Below, one piece after another: positions 63,432 through 64,000 of a stretch of 64,000 bases of DNA; positions within the stretch are counted from its first letter, which is position 1, and every line of letters starts with the position of its first letter. A program made the translations under genes and the position numbers. The notes beneath the pieces were generated by a model. That model saw nothing but the letters and a program-made list of their open reading frames with translations, made no database searches and was not told the origin of the DNA. Source of the stretch: Lachnospiraceae bacterium (GTDB lineage Bacteria > Bacillota > Clostridia > Lachnospirales > Lachnospiraceae); assembly GCA_024403355.1 (NCBI GenBank), contig JAKSRW010000004.1, positions 1 to 64,000 on the forward strand. Reading direction: 5' to 3'.

Positions 63432-63468
63432 GATAGGAGCTGCTTCTGTCTGAAAGTAGGGGTATTCA

Positions 63469-64000
63469 ATGTATTATACTGAAATGCGCAATTTAGGCGT
63501 TACGGTTTTTGATAATAAAATATTAGTTTCTGTTTCTGCACCGGGCTGTGACTGGTGCAGAATTTTGCTGAGAGAAAGAGCGGCGGATAATTCAAAAATG
63601 CTGCCCTGGACTAAAATAGATTTATTGCCGGATCCTGTCTTTCCCGCTATATTTGTCGGAGAACAGAAGATAAGCTGCAGTAAAAAATATGAATATATAT
63701 TTGAAAATGAGAACGGTTATTTCCTCGATCCTTATGCAAAGAGGATAATCGGAAACGAAGAGTTCGGTGTATTGAAGGCAGGAGCAACAGATCCTTCGTC
63801 GCTTACTACCGAAGAAAGAACAATTCTTTCCGATACTCTGGGACTCAGCTGTGCCGTTGATACCGAAAGCTTTAACTGGAAAAACGATAAAAAGCCCAAT
63901 ATAAGCATGGCGGATATGGTTATCTATAAGCTTCATGTCCGCGGCTTTACCATGGCCGAGGGTTCGGGCGTAAAGAGTGCGGGCACATTTAACGGTGTAT
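63469..64000 (+). CDS. GH13 glycan-debranching/pullulanase-type enzyme, 5' part only
   Basis: The reading frame starts at ATG 63469 after GTAGGGG and is open to the window edge, giving 177 residues. It begins with an N-terminal beta-sandwich module (VSVSAPGCDWCRILLRERA, KKYEYIFENENGYFLDPYAK) and reaches MVIYKLHVRGFTMAEGSG, the first strand of a GH13 barrel as found in pullulanases and glycogen-debranching enzymes. With glgB close by, a role in glycogen or starch turnover is likely. The catalytic residues lie outside the window, so specificity cannot be read. Confidence 0.75.
   Translation, partial: MYYTEMRNLGVTVFDNKILVSVSAPGCDWCRILLRERAADNSKMLPWTKIDLLPDPVFPAIFVGEQKISCSKKYEYIFENENGYFLDPYAKRIIGNEEFGVLKAGATDPSSLTTEERTILSDTLGLSCAVDTESFNWKNDKKPNISMADMVIYKLHVRGFTMAEGSGVKSAGTFNGV

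Overview
The window looks like chromosomal DNA of a low-to-moderate GC, Gram-positive anaerobe of the class Clostridia, most likely a member of the Lachnospiraceae (Butyrivibrio / Roseburia / Agathobacter-like). This is inferred from gene content and style: many lipoprotein solute-binding proteins, YesM/YesN-type sugar regulation, a type III glutamine synthetase, an AUU-initiated infC, strong AGGAGG ribosome-binding sites, frequent TTG/GTG starts, and a large pair of proteins resembling the Lachnospiraceae families I remember as DUF5717/DUF5716. There is no rRNA or tRNA gene, no CRISPR array and no intact transposase. Nearly everything is on the + strand; only a Lon-like AAA+ gene and upp are on the - strand.

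Layout. 1-428 is gene-free and rich in palindromes. 429-7956 carries a surface lipoprotein with a beta-helix carbohydrate-binding fold and a peptide/nickel-type ABC importer whose second permease and both ATPases are fused in one polypeptide. 8020-18833 is a sugar-sensing and uptake block: membrane-tethered sugar-binding sensor, LytS/YesM kinase, YesN regulator, two XylF/ChvE-like binding lipoproteins, a double-domain ATPase and two paralogous permeases. An orphan family-1 sugar-binding lipoprotein follows behind two tandem cre-like operators (19142-19168). 20825-22303 is the infC-rpmI-rplT operon with an attenuator leader.

22344-32283 is a type IV pilus / type II-like pseudopilus cluster: four minor pilins (one carrying InlB-type B-repeats), PilC, a PilM-PilN fusion, PilO, PilB and a major pilin. 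Both the operon and the major pilin gene are preceded by sigma-28 (SigD/FliA)-like promoters. 32347-39563 is an unusual four-gene operon: a 1182-residue alpha-solenoid/beta-sandwich protein, a divergent Hsp70/actin-like ATPase, a TPR protein and a coiled-coil membrane protein. It is my best candidate for an undescribed system, and its mRNA starts with a structured leader that can hide the ribosome-binding site.

39610-64000 is mostly household genes: glyA, a FliK-like protein, a TIGR01906-like membrane protein, a metallophosphoesterase, DegV, a YhfC-like membrane protein, argG, the Lon-like AAA+ protein, topB, a MarR regulator, a 62-residue membrane peptide, an HD-GYP protein, upp, an AI-2E-family transporter, a YesL-like protein, glgB, type III glutamine synthetase, an ABC-F ATPase, and the start of a GH13 enzyme cut by the window edge.

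Repeats tie the accessory parts together. Three identical 143-bp hairpin-rich elements (18926, 22423, 32477) and one shortened relative (26405) look like a REP/MITE family. The copy at 32477 sits exactly in the centre of an 18-bp palindrome that is hairpin 1 of a second, RNA-like repeat whose intact copy lies at 13341-13435.
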